A DNA stretch of 43,935 bases, taken from Candidatus Gastranaerophilales bacterium (GTDB lineage Bacteria; Cyanobacteriota; Vampirovibrionia; Gastranaerophilales; Gastranaerophilaceae). Shown in pieces: positions 16,585 through 24,855 of the stretch. Both the position numbers and the translations under genes were made by a program. Under the pieces are notes generated by a model, which was not told the origin of the DNA, searched no databases, and saw only the letters and a program-made list of their open reading frames with translations. Location of the stretch: NCBI GenBank assembly GCA_947589425.1, contig CANQAV010000015.1:1-43935 (forward strand), given 5' to 3'. The first letter of the stretch is position 1; each line of letters opens with the position of its first letter.

Positions 16585-17793
16585 ATGAACTTATTATCAA
16601 CGCCAACCGCTCAAAGATGTCATATTGCTTTTTTTGGAATGCGAAATGCAGGCAAATCAAGCCTTATTAATGCCATTGCAAATCAGGAAGTTTCTCTTGT
16701 ATCGGATATTAAAGGAACAACAACCGACCCTGTTAAAAAAACAATGGAAATCCTTCCTCTCGGCCCCGTGGTATTAATTGACACCGCAGGAACAGACGAC
16801 GAAGGAGAGCTCGGGGAAAAAAGAGTAGAAAAAACTTATGAAATATTAAATAAAACAGATGTTGCAATTTTGGTATGTGATGCCGTTATAGGCTTAAGCG
16901 AAAATGATTTTAAAATTATCGAAAAATTCAAAGAAAAAAATATTCCTTATTTAATTGTCTACAATAAATCCGATTTAGCTAAAAATATCTCTAAACCAAA
17001 AGAAAACGAAATATTCCTCAGCGCCAAAGAAAATATAAATATAACAGAATTTAAACAGATATTGGGCAATCTGGCAAAAGCCAGCCAAAAAGAAAAATAT
17101 ATCATTACGGATAAAATCAAAAAAGATGATATTGTTGTTCTTGTCATTCCGATTGATGAGTCTGCGCCCAAAGGAAGGCTTATTCTTCCCCAGCAGAATA
17201 CCTTAAGAGAGCTTCTGGATAATCACAACAGAATTATTTGCACTCAGGAAACCGAGCTTAAAACTACTCTTGAAATGCTTAATAAAAAGCCTAAAATCGT
17301 CATCACCGATTCGCAGGTTTTTGGAAAAATAAAAGATATTGTGCCAAAAGACATTTTATTAACTTCTTTTTCAATTCTTTTTGCAAGATACAAGGGGCTT
17401 TTGGATAAGTTAATCATGGGAGCTGAGACATTTAAAAAATTAAAGGAAGGCGATAAAATTTTAATTTCCGAAGGATGTACCCACCACAGACAATGCAACG
17501 ACATAGGAAGCGTAAAATTCCCGAAATGGCTTAAAAATTTCACGGGGAAAAATTTTGAATATGATTTTTCATCCGGCGGGAGTTTTCCCAAAGATTTAAC
17601 AAAATATTCTCTTGTTATTCATTGCGGAGGCTGTATGTTAAACGAAAAAGAAATGATATCAAGAATAGAGCGCTCAATCTCTCAAAACATTCCGATTACA
17701 AACTATGGAATAGCGATTGCATATATGAACAACATTTTAGAACGCTCTGTTGAAGTTTTTCCCGAAGCACTCAAAATTTTAAAAGGAGAATAA
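16585..17793 (+). CDS. hydF: [FeFe]-hydrogenase maturation GTPase HydF
   Basis: HydF is the scaffold that carries the diiron precursor and transfers it to HydA. The GTPase domain has the P-loop GMRNAGKSS at 18-26, switch regions with DTAGTDDEGELG, and YNKSDLA. The C-terminal cluster-binding domain has Cys298-x-His300 (CTHH) and His346-Cys347-x2-Cys350 (HCGGC), matching the HydF CxH...HCxxC motif. At 402 residues it is the usual length. The ribosome site AAAGGGG precedes the ATG. Its own last codons contain the ribosome site used by hydE. Confidence 0.97.
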   Translation: MNLLSTPTAQRCHIAFFGMRNAGKSSLINAIANQEVSLVSDIKGTTTDPVKKTMEILPLGPVVLIDTAGTDDEGELGEKRVEKTYEILNKTDVAILVCDAVIGLSENDFKIIEKFKEKNIPYLIVYNKSDLAKNISKPKENEIFLSAKENINITEFKQILGNLAKASQKEKYIITDKIKKDDIVVLVIPIDESAPKGRLILPQQNTLRELLDNHNRIICTQETELKTTLEMLNKKPKIVITDSQVFGKIKDIVPKDILLTSFSILFARYKGLLDKLIMGAETFKKLKEGDKILISEGCTHHRQCNDIGSVKFPKWLKNFTGKNFEYDFSSGGSFPKDLTKYSLVIHCGGCMLNEKEMISRIERSISQNIPITNYGIAIAYMNNILERSVEVFPEALKILKGE

Positions 17794-17798
17794 TTATT
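17783..17798 (+). promoter_or_regulatory. Ribosome site and AUU start of hydE
   Basis: AAGGAG at 17783-17788, inside the last hydF codons, is followed after 7 nt by ATT at 17796. Reading from this ATT gives ILKEEIIELL, the expected HydE N-terminus, with no ATG, GTG or TTG before the radical-SAM cysteines. An alternative ATT lies at 17793. Confidence 0.7.
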
Positions 17799-18782
17799 TT
17801 AAAAGAAGAAATAATTGAACTTTTAAGCAGCGACAAAAAAAATGATTGGCTCTTTAAAAAAGCCGACGAAACAAGGCGAAAATACGTTAAAGACGAAGTT
17901 CATTTAAGAGGATTAATCGAATTTTCAAATATATGCAAGAGAAATTGTTTCTATTGCGGTTTGAGATGCGAAAATAAAAATGTCGAAAGATACAGAATTT
18001 TAAAAGACGAACTTATAAAATATGCAAAATTGGCAGTTGATTTGGGGTATAAAACTCTTGTTCTTCAATCGGGAGAAGATGATTTTTATTCGGTTGACAG
18101 AATGTGCGAAATCATAAGAGAAATTAAAAAACTTGATGTTGCGCTGACTTTAAGTATCGGAGAAAAGAGCTTTGAAGAATATAAGGAGTATAAAAAAGCG
18201 GGGGCAGACAGATATCTTTTAAGAATTGAAACAACGGACGAAAAACTATACAAAAAACTTCATCCCAATATGAGCTTAGAAAACAGGAAACGCTGTTTAT
18301 CTGATTTAAAAACATTGGGATATGAGACGGGAACGGGAATTATCGCAGGGCTTCCGCAGCAGAGTATTGACTCCGTTGCGGATGATATATTGTTTTTTAA
18401 AGAACATGATTTTGACATGATTGGGATAGGACCTTTTATTGTACACCCTGACACCCCTTTGAAAGACTGTGAAAGCGGAAATTTTACCTTTGCTCTTAAA
18501 GTTATGGCGATAACAAGAATAATAATGAAAAATATAAACATCCCCGCAACCACGGCAATGGAAACCCTTAATCCCAACGGCAGAATAATCGCCCTTCAAG
18601 TCGGAGCAAATGTCGTTATGCCAAATGTCGGCGGGGTTGAATATCGAAAAAAATATGAAATATATCCCGATAAGATTTGTTTAAAAGAAAACCCTTCGCA
18701 TTGCAGAAAATGTATTGAAGGAAAAATTAAATCAATAGGACGTAAAATATCTGATAATTACGGTTTCAGACAAAAAATTTAA
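17796..18782 (+). CDS. hydE: [FeFe]-hydrogenase maturase HydE (radical SAM), AUU start
   Basis: HydE is a radical-SAM enzyme that acts on the HydG-derived iron synthon during H-cluster assembly. From ATT at 17796 it has 328 residues. The cluster motif is Cys47, Cys51, Cys54 (CKRNCFYC), preceded by VHLRGLIEFSN, a typical HydE context. If translation began at the first conventional start (TTG at 17961) the cluster motif would be lost, so the AUU start is strongly favoured. It follows hydF with 2 nt between stop and start and is probably coupled to it. The barrel includes GTGIIAGLPQQ and MPNVGG. Confidence 0.92.
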   Translation: MLKEEIIELLSSDKKNDWLFKKADETRRKYVKDEVHLRGLIEFSNICKRNCFYCGLRCENKNVERYRILKDELIKYAKLAVDLGYKTLVLQSGEDDFYSVDRMCEIIREIKKLDVALTLSIGEKSFEEYKEYKKAGADRYLLRIETTDEKLYKKLHPNMSLENRKRCLSDLKTLGYETGTGIIAGLPQQSIDSVADDILFFKEHDFDMIGIGPFIVHPDTPLKDCESGNFTFALKVMAITRIIMKNINIPATTAMETLNPNGRIIALQVGANVVMPNVGGVEYRKKYEIYPDKICLKENPSHCRKCIEGKIKSIGRKISDNYGFRQKI

Positions 18783-18798
18783 GGCAAATATATCTGTT

Positions 18799-19647
18799 TT
18801 ATAAAACGGCGGGCTTAGCTTTTTCAATCTTTTGAAGATAATTTCCGTCAAAATCTTCGTCCCAGCCCATCATTTCCTTATCATAATCCGTTAAATCAAA
18901 ATAAAGGTTTTTCATCATATTATAAAAATTAAAATCATAAAATTTAATATCCCCTCTGCTTTTCGGATTTAAACAGTTATTGAGCACTATGGCATCATCC
19001 GTCAAATAAGTTCCCAAATTACAGCCGATATAGAGGTTGTCCTTTTGCATTTCAACAATAAAACGAACTATTTCATCAATATTTTCTCTTTTATAACTAT
19101 GAAACTTTCTTAATGCATAAAGTCTGAAATCACTTTCATCATCAAGCTGAAAAGATTTAATCAGCTCGTCCGAGTTTTCCATGGAAAATGAAACTAAATT
19201 ATCACTGCCCGCTTTTATAACTTTTGTCATTGGAAAATAATAATATTCAAGCCCGTTTTCTTCACAGCGTTTCTTATATGCCGAATATCCCCAAAGGTCA
19301 ATTACACGCTCAACACCGTTGTTTTTGAGCGTTTTTAAACATTTCGGTTTATAAACAAGTGTTTGACCTCTGTATGAATTTTGGGTTTTCGGCAATTTTT
19401 TAACATTGGAAGTCATTAAAAGAATTTGGGATATATCTGTTCTGTAAGGCTTTTTATCAAGCTTTGAAAGCATGGAATTTAAAGAATCTTGTGAGAGTTG
19501 ATTTTCCCGTTTAAAAAATTCATCCGAAACCAAATCCTTTTCGAGTTCTTTTCTCATCATATCTCTTACATTTTTTAATGCGTCATTGTCGGGCACAAAA
19601 ATGTAATCATTTTTAAAAGAAATATTTCTAACGGGACAAATTCTCAT
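18799..19647 (-). CDS. Tyrosine-phosphatase-like protein lacking the catalytic Arg
   Basis: This 282-residue protein starts at the ATG at 19647, preceded by AAAGGTG, giving an N-terminus MRICPVRNISFKND similar to two other proteins here. The middle has YRGQ followed by GVERVIDLWGY, as in dual-specificity/bacterial tyrosine phosphatases. The P-loop equivalent is GCNLGTYLTD: Cys209 and Gly212 are kept, but the His before Cys is Gly and the Arg of CX5R is Leu215. By family knowledge this should abolish or cripple phosphatase chemistry, so a binding or pseudo-enzyme role is inferred. It is convergent with hydE. Confidence 0.65.
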   Translation of the reverse strand: MRICPVRNISFKNDYIFVPDNDALKNVRDMMRKELEKDLVSDEFFKRENQLSQDSLNSMLSKLDKKPYRTDISQILLMTSNVKKLPKTQNSYRGQTLVYKPKCLKTLKNNGVERVIDLWGYSAYKKRCEENGLEYYYFPMTKVIKAGSDNLVSFSMENSDELIKSFQLDDESDFRLYALRKFHSYKRENIDEIVRFIVEMQKDNLYIGCNLGTYLTDDAIVLNNCLNPKSRGDIKFYDFNFYNMMKNLYFDLTDYDKEMMGWDEDFDGNYLQKIEKAKPAVL

Positions 19648-19777
19648 ATAACACCTTTCAGATAATAAAACAAAACTTGTAAAGAAATTTTTTGTCAACT
19701 TAACAATTCTTTATAAAGAGGCAATCATGGGGCTTCACGTGTTTTAATAGGGTGTGTGTGATATAAACGGGTGCTGA

Positions 19778-21790
19778 ATGAAAATAACGGGAATTTCTTC
19801 CTACAGATTAAATAATTACAAACAGAGCTTTGGTAACGCTCTATCTTCCGAGCAGGAAAAGAAGTATACGAAATTAAGGGATAAATCAAGAGAGCTTCAA
19901 GGACACCAAAACGGCATCAGGGTTGTAAAATTATACACCCCTGCGCTTCCGAGAAGTGATGAATTTGACACGGGAACAGGCAAAATTACATCCCCCGAAG
20001 CAAAAAGATTTTATGAAATCGCAAAAGTCTATGGCGGGGCTACCATGATTAAATTTATGCCTATGGGTAATTTGTCCGATAAATCATCCTATAACGACAA
20101 CCACTATCCCGGAGCATATCACAGAGGCGCTTTTACTTTGGGCGAAGATATCATTGATATCACCCAGCTTGCAACAAAAAAATACGGAAACATTCTCTCC
20201 CAAAGAGATATTAAAAATTTTATAAACCGCCACAGACAAAAAAACATGCAAGAAAATCAAATTGATTTTGAAACGACTCTCGGCTGGAAAAATCAGGAAG
20301 ATTATCCCGTAAACGAAATTTTAAGAACTGCATTCAGCAATTTTAAAGATGCACCAAACCCAAACAGTGAACTCGAAAAAATGAGAAAAGAATTTGAAGA
20401 GTTCAAAAATCAAAAAGAGCCCGTTGATTATGACGATATTTATACAAGAATTGCACTTTTTCCTTATCTTAAAGACTGGTCAAACGCAAGAACGGATTTC
20501 TTTGTAGGTTTTGATTCCGACCCCGAAATAAGAAAGCAAAAAATGCCGATTTACGAACAATTAAAAATAACCCGTAAAGACGAAATTGATTTTTTCAAGT
20601 TTAAACAATTTTTAGCTCACAAAACCCTCAAAGAAGCAAAGAAAACAATTAATGACCTCGGAATGGATTTACAGGGTGATTGCCCCGCAACATTTTCATG
20701 GGCGGAAGAGCAAGTTTTCCCGGATGCATTTTTAAAGGATGAAAAGAATGTACCCGCAGAAATGGGCTGGGGTATCCACGTTCTTAACTGTCATGACTTA
20801 ATTGAAAAAGATGACAGTCCGGCACATCGTCTTTTAAAAGCAAAAGTTGCACATTTTCTTAATTGTTATGACGGTGTGAGATTTGATGTGGGCTGGTATT
20901 ATATGAGCCCCACATATCATTTCAGCTACGGTCATAAAAGACGTTTGGATGCCGGAAATAAAATTACAGACTTCATTGAAAATATCGCAAGAGAAATAAA
21001 AGGTGATGATTACGACTTTAGAAAGCTGACCTATGAATGTGATGCAAGTGAAGATGATTTCAGCCTTTGGGATAAAAAATTCAACATAAAACACAACAAA
21101 GGGCTTGCAATTTTATCTACCGAAGAAGAAAAAAATGACAGCGCAAATATGGGCTGGGCAAGTCTGCCTTTTATTAAATATGATATCGGATTGGATAATG
21201 ATGATTTTATTATCGGTACAAATAACCACGACAAAGAAGGTATTTTAAGATGTGCCAAAAATAAAGTAAAATCAAGCGAACAGGTGGGCGCTCTGCTTCG
21301 TGTGTTCAACCTTAGGTTTGAGCCATACGGATATTTAAAATTTAAAGATGACTCAAATTTACACGAACACATTAAAAAATATACAAAAGGAAGATTTGCC
21401 GAAATTGACCTTGCAAAAAATACATTTTTACTTTTTACCGATTTACTCGGAAGGGAAGAAAAAGTAGACTATCATACAAACGGAACAGGCTATCAGGGAG
21501 AAAAAGATTATAAAAACAGACTTGAAAGAGATTATGAAAAACACTATCATGAAGCGCTTCAAGATGATGTAGGCTATAACGAGCCGGATGTTAAATCCTT
21601 CAGAATGGAGCTTGACCATACGGATAGTCAATATCGGGACGTTTATGAAAAACTTAGAAAATATGCGCTTTATCTTAAACAAAGAGGCGGAATTTATACA
21701 AGAGATGAAGCCGATAAATCCCCTCTCGGCAAATTGGATATTGAATCTATGTCGGAAGATGATATTAAAAGGTTAAATATTCAAGCATAA
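19778..21790 (+). CDS. GH77-like (4-alpha-glucanotransferase-related) protein
   Basis: This 670-residue protein begins MKITGISSYRLNNYKQSFGNAL, the third example of the MKI...F-G N-terminus. The core resembles amylomaltases: FFKFKQFLAHKTLKEAKKTI followed by GMDLQGDCPATFSW (as in MalQ Q.L.F.QW...GI.L.GD.P), VRFDVGWYYM with the position of the catalytic Asp, a later YECDAS with a candidate acid residue, and IGTNNHDKEG matching the conserved HD of clan H. It is clearly diverged, with an N-terminal extension, so activity on alpha-glucan is inferred. A leading TATAAA lies 10 nt before the ATG. It ends at a shared terminator. Confidence 0.6.
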   Translation: MKITGISSYRLNNYKQSFGNALSSEQEKKYTKLRDKSRELQGHQNGIRVVKLYTPALPRSDEFDTGTGKITSPEAKRFYEIAKVYGGATMIKFMPMGNLSDKSSYNDNHYPGAYHRGAFTLGEDIIDITQLATKKYGNILSQRDIKNFINRHRQKNMQENQIDFETTLGWKNQEDYPVNEILRTAFSNFKDAPNPNSELEKMRKEFEEFKNQKEPVDYDDIYTRIALFPYLKDWSNARTDFFVGFDSDPEIRKQKMPIYEQLKITRKDEIDFFKFKQFLAHKTLKEAKKTINDLGMDLQGDCPATFSWAEEQVFPDAFLKDEKNVPAEMGWGIHVLNCHDLIEKDDSPAHRLLKAKVAHFLNCYDGVRFDVGWYYMSPTYHFSYGHKRRLDAGNKITDFIENIAREIKGDDYDFRKLTYECDASEDDFSLWDKKFNIKHNKGLAILSTEEEKNDSANMGWASLPFIKYDIGLDNDDFIIGTNNHDKEGILRCAKNKVKSSEQVGALLRVFNLRFEPYGYLKFKDDSNLHEHIKKYTKGRFAEIDLAKNTFLLFTDLLGREEKVDYHTNGTGYQGEKDYKNRLERDYEKHYHEALQDDVGYNEPDVKSFRMELDHTDSQYRDVYEKLRKYALYLKQRGGIYTRDEADKSPLGKLDIESMSEDDIKRLNIQA

Positions 21791-21822
21791 AAAAAGACCG
21801 AAAAATCGGTCTTTTTTTTATT
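21788..21822. terminator. Bidirectional Rho-independent terminator
   Basis: The stem AAAAAGACCGA/TCGGTCTTTTT with loop AAAA and T-runs lies between the convergent GH77-like and ferritin genes. Confidence 0.92.
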
Positions 21823-21832
21823 TTTTTTGTTT

Positions 21833-22342
21833 CTAGCCGATTACGGGAGCAACAAACGTTCTTTGAGCCAATTCTTTATCAAGTGCAAAAAGTCCGTTTT
21901 TATCTGCGCCGATTAATTCAAGCTGTGCTAAAATTTCGCCTGCGCCTGCTTCTTCTTCAACCTGTTCTTTAATATACCAGTTTAAAAGTATCATTGCTGC
22001 TCTGTCACGGGTTTCTTCAGCTACATCCATAAGAGCATTTATTCTTGATGTAACAAATTCTTCGTGTTTTAAAACCGCTTTAAATACTTCAAGAGGGCTT
22101 GCCCAATTACATTCGGGTTTATCAATTGCAAGAAGTTCAACACGTCCCCCTCTTTCAATAACATAATCAAACATACCCATAGCATGAGCGTGTTCTTCCT
22201 GTACCTGTACATCCATCCAATTTGCAAAACCGTTAAGATTTAAGCTTTTAAAATATGCTTTCATGGACAGATATAAATATTCGGAAAACAATTCTTTGTT
22301 AATCTGGTCAAGAAAAGCACTTTGCATTTTTTCACTAATCAT
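21833..22342 (-). CDS. ftnA: Ferritin (non-haem, FtnA type)
   Basis: Ferritin oxidises and stores iron. The four-helix protein has 169 residues. Ferroxidase ligands are visible: Glu17 in NKELFSEYLYL, the Glu-Glu-His-Ala segment EEHAHAMG near 49-56, Glu94 in KHEEFVTSRI, and the QVEEEAG segment near 127-133. No haem-binding Met of bacterioferritin is evident. AAGGAGAAAATT precedes the ATG. Iron storage fits the iron-rich PFOR and hydrogenase enzymes. It is divergent from pyk. Confidence 0.95.
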   Translation of the reverse strand: MISEKMQSAFLDQINKELFSEYLYLSMKAYFKSLNLNGFANWMDVQVQEEHAHAMGMFDYVIERGGRVELLAIDKPECNWASPLEVFKAVLKHEEFVTSRINALMDVAEETRDRAAMILLNWYIKEQVEEEAGAGEILAQLELIGADKNGLFALDKELAQRTFVAPVIG

Positions 22343-22391
22343 AATTTTCTCCTTTTTATAGTCAATTTATCACAAATTTTTATAATTAATA

Positions 22392-22421
22392 TTGCACGGT
22401 TATTCCATTTGCTTTTATAAT
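22392..22421 (+). promoter_or_regulatory. Sigma-70-like promoter for pyk
   Basis: TTGCAC (22392-22397) and TATAAT (22416-22421) are separated by 18 nt. A ribosome site AAGGGGG follows 7 nt before the pyk ATG. Confidence 0.65.
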
Positions 22422-22438
22422 ACTACAAGGGGGTTGTC

Positions 22439-23872
22439 ATGGATAAAAAAAATTTTAAAAAAACTAAAATTGTTGCAACAATAGGACCTGCAACGGAAAC
22501 CAAAGATATAATTAAGGAATTAATTAAAAAAGGGGTAAATGTTTTCAGGCTCAACACTTCTCATGGCAATATAGAGGACCATTCTCAAAAATTTGATACC
22601 ATAAGAGAGGCAATGAAAGAAACAAATACTTATTGCGCCATTATGATTGATTTACAGGGTCCCAAAATAAGGGTCGGAAATTTTGAAGGAGAAATTGAGC
22701 TGAAATGTGATGAAAATGTTACGTTTATCCATGGAAAAGGAGATATCCCAAACAAAATAATTCCCGTTGATTATCAAGGCATTGCAAATGATGTTAAGGA
22801 AGGAAATAAAATTCTTCTGGATGACGGCAAAATTCAAGCCGAAGTTGTTGAAGTTAAAGACAATCAAGTAATTACAAAAATCACGAACGGCGGTTTTTTA
22901 AAACAAAGAAAAGGACTCAATATTCCGGGGTGTACAAACAGCCTTAAAACAATAAGCGAAAGGGATTTGGAATTTTTAAAGTTTGCGGTTGAAAAAAAAG
23001 CGGACTACATTGCCCTCTCTTTTGTAAGAAACAAAGAAGATGTTTTGCTTGCAAAAAAATATATAAATGACTTAAATTCGGATATTCCCGTGATTTCAAA
23101 ACTTGAAAAACCTCAAGCACTTGAAAATTTAAAAGAAATCGTTTCGGTGTCAGATTCAATTATGGTTGCAAGGGGAGATTTGGGAATTGAATTGTCCCCC
23201 GTTGAAGTTCCCGTTGCGCAGAAAAAAATTATTCAAGAATGTACAAAACAAAAAAAGCCGGTAATTGTAGCAACGCAAATGCTTGAGAGTATGATAAACC
23301 AGCCGATTCCAACCCGTGCCGAAAGCTCGGATGTTGCAAATGCAATACTTGACGGAGCAGATGCGGTTATGCTGAGCGCCGAAACTTCAACGGGACAATT
23401 TCCGCTTAAAGCTGTTGAAACAATGGCAGAAATAGCGCTTCAAGTTGAAAACAGCAATTTTTATAAATATGACCTTGATTTTAATATGTCCGAAAACCTT
23501 TCTCTTACTCGTCAGGCAGTGACATACGGAGCAATAGCAATGCTTGATGTGACGGATGCAAAAGCAATAATCAGTTTTTCAAAATACGGCAGTGCAACAA
23601 AACTTCTTTCAAAATTAAAACCGAAAGCACCCGTTATTTTAATTACGGATGATGAACAAACGGCGCAAAGAATGGCGCTGTATTGGGGCGTTAAATCTTA
23701 TGTTAAAAATTGGGATAACATTGCAGACAGACACATCTTATCAAGTATCAGCAATTTTTTAATTGATGAACTTGAACTTAAAAACGGCGACAGCGTTATA
23801 GTTGAAGGGTCAATTCCGAAGCTGATTTCAGGCAAGGCAGACTTTGTCAGAATACACAAAGTTGAAACATAA
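22439..23872 (+). CDS. pyk: Pyruvate kinase
   Basis: This enzyme transfers phosphate from phosphoenolpyruvate to ADP, giving the pyruvate used by PFOR. It has 477 residues, the standard length without extra domain. Seen are KIVATIGPAT at 9-18, FRLNTSHG, MIDLQGPKIRVG, the active-site segment SKLEKPQALENL with MVARGDLGIEL, and the DGADAVMLSAETSTG effector/K+ region. The C-terminal domain is complete. There is its own promoter and ribosome site; it is followed by ruvC, which has a separate promoter. Confidence 0.97.
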   Translation: MDKKNFKKTKIVATIGPATETKDIIKELIKKGVNVFRLNTSHGNIEDHSQKFDTIREAMKETNTYCAIMIDLQGPKIRVGNFEGEIELKCDENVTFIHGKGDIPNKIIPVDYQGIANDVKEGNKILLDDGKIQAEVVEVKDNQVITKITNGGFLKQRKGLNIPGCTNSLKTISERDLEFLKFAVEKKADYIALSFVRNKEDVLLAKKYINDLNSDIPVISKLEKPQALENLKEIVSVSDSIMVARGDLGIELSPVEVPVAQKKIIQECTKQKKPVIVATQMLESMINQPIPTRAESSDVANAILDGADAVMLSAETSTGQFPLKAVETMAEIALQVENSNFYKYDLDFNMSENLSLTRQAVTYGAIAMLDVTDAKAIISFSKYGSATKLLSKLKPKAPVILITDDEQTAQRMALYWGVKSYVKNWDNIADRHILSSISNFLIDELELKNGDSVIVEGSIPKLISGKADFVRIHKVET

Positions 23873-23887
23873 ACTTAATTTAAATTT

Positions 23888-23916
23888 TTGACAAAAAAAC
23901 AATGCTGAAATATGCT
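23888..23916 (+). promoter_or_regulatory. Strong promoter placing ruvC transcription at its start codon
   Basis: TTGACA (23888-23893), 17 nt, TATGCT (23911-23916). The ATG of ruvC begins at 23923, 7 nt after the -10 box, the usual initiation distance. There is no ribosome site, so the message is probably leaderless. Confidence 0.7.
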
Positions 23917-23922
23917 TAAAAT

Positions 23923-24417
23923 ATGTTGATTTTAGGTATAGACCCGGGAATTGGAATCAGCGGGTACAGTTTTGTTGAATATTCGCTTGAAGAAGAAAAA
24001 TTTACCCTTATTTCAAGCGGGTCAATTCAAACCGACAAAAATGCCCCCCATCCCAAAAGGCTTATGGAGCTTAAAAGAGATTTTGACTGCTTGATTAAAG
24101 AATATAAGCCTGATTGCGCTTCAATCGAACAATTGTTTTTCTTTAAAAACCAAAGGACAATAATCCCCGTAGCACAAGCAAGAGGAGTGATTTTATTGTC
24201 TTTGGAAGAAAATTCAATTCCGATGTATGAATATACCCCTCTTGTTGTAAAACAGGTTATAGCGGGGGAAGGAAGGGCGGATAAAGCCAAAGTCAAAGCA
24301 ATGATTAAAAATTATATAGATTTAGACCAAAATATAAAATTAGATGATACAATAGATTCGGTGGCATTGGCAATTTGTCATGCCAGAAATTTAAACTTTA
24401 AAGAGGAGATAAAATGA
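23923..24417 (+). CDS. ruvC: Holliday-junction resolvase RuvC
   Basis: RuvC nicks Holliday junctions with RuvAB during recombination repair. It has 164 residues. Catalytic carboxylates are Asp7 (GIDPGIGISGY), Glu67 in SIEQLFF, and the Asp pair in DDTIDSVALA near 139-145. The position of the ATG is fixed by the motif spacing. Its 5' signals suggest a leaderless transcript. The stop overlaps the next gene's ATG by 4 nt (ATGA). Confidence 0.96.
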   Translation: MLILGIDPGIGISGYSFVEYSLEEEKFTLISSGSIQTDKNAPHPKRLMELKRDFDCLIKEYKPDCASIEQLFFFKNQRTIIPVAQARGVILLSLEENSIPMYEYTPLVVKQVIAGEGRADKAKVKAMIKNYIDLDQNIKLDDTIDSVALAICHARNLNFKEEIK

Positions 24418-24854
24418 ATTTAACAACAGTGAAAAAAACGGCAGTTCTTTCATTGATTTTGGGGGCTTGCATAGGACTTTTTTCGCTGCTTCCTTTGGTT
24501 GTGGGTCTCAGCCTGTTTATAATGTGTTTTCTCTTATCTCCGATTGTTCTTCTATATATGAAAAAAGGGAAATATATTGAAACAATAAACAATGAACAGG
24601 GAGCAATTTTAGGAGCAATAATCGGTTTTTGCGCAACCGTCGGTTTTTTTGCTTCATTTGCACCCATGGTATACATACTGCATCTTATATTTAAAAACTA
24701 TTATGCGTATGCAATACCCGACATGTTCTCCATGGGGCTGTGGCTCTTTTTTGTTATTTTAATTATGGTGGGAATAATTTTTGCAATGACAAACTCCGTA
24801 AGCGCCATGGGAATTGTATGGATATTAAAACATAGTGAAAAAACGGAAAAATAA
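24414..24854 (+). CDS. Four-helix membrane protein of unknown function
   Basis: The 146-residue product has four hydrophobic segments: about 8-30, 31-50, 66-91 and 108-134. A short basic loop, MKKGKYIET, separates the second and third. No motif identifies a family. It overlaps ruvC by 4 bp with a ribosome site AGGAG before it, and mtnA begins 2 nt after its stop, so it sits in a ruvC-X-mtnA operon. Function is unassigned. Confidence 0.75.
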   Translation: MNLTTVKKTAVLSLILGACIGLFSLLPLVVGLSLFIMCFLLSPIVLLYMKKGKYIETINNEQGAILGAIIGFCATVGFFASFAPMVYILHLIFKNYYAYAIPDMFSMGLWLFFVILIMVGIIFAMTNSVSAMGIVWILKHSEKTEK

Positions 24855-24855
24855 C

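Noticed and set aside
17961-18782. TTG at 17961 as the start of hydE
   Set aside because: It would remove the CX3CX2C cluster motif that defines the enzyme; the frame is open upstream to an ATT with a ribosome site.
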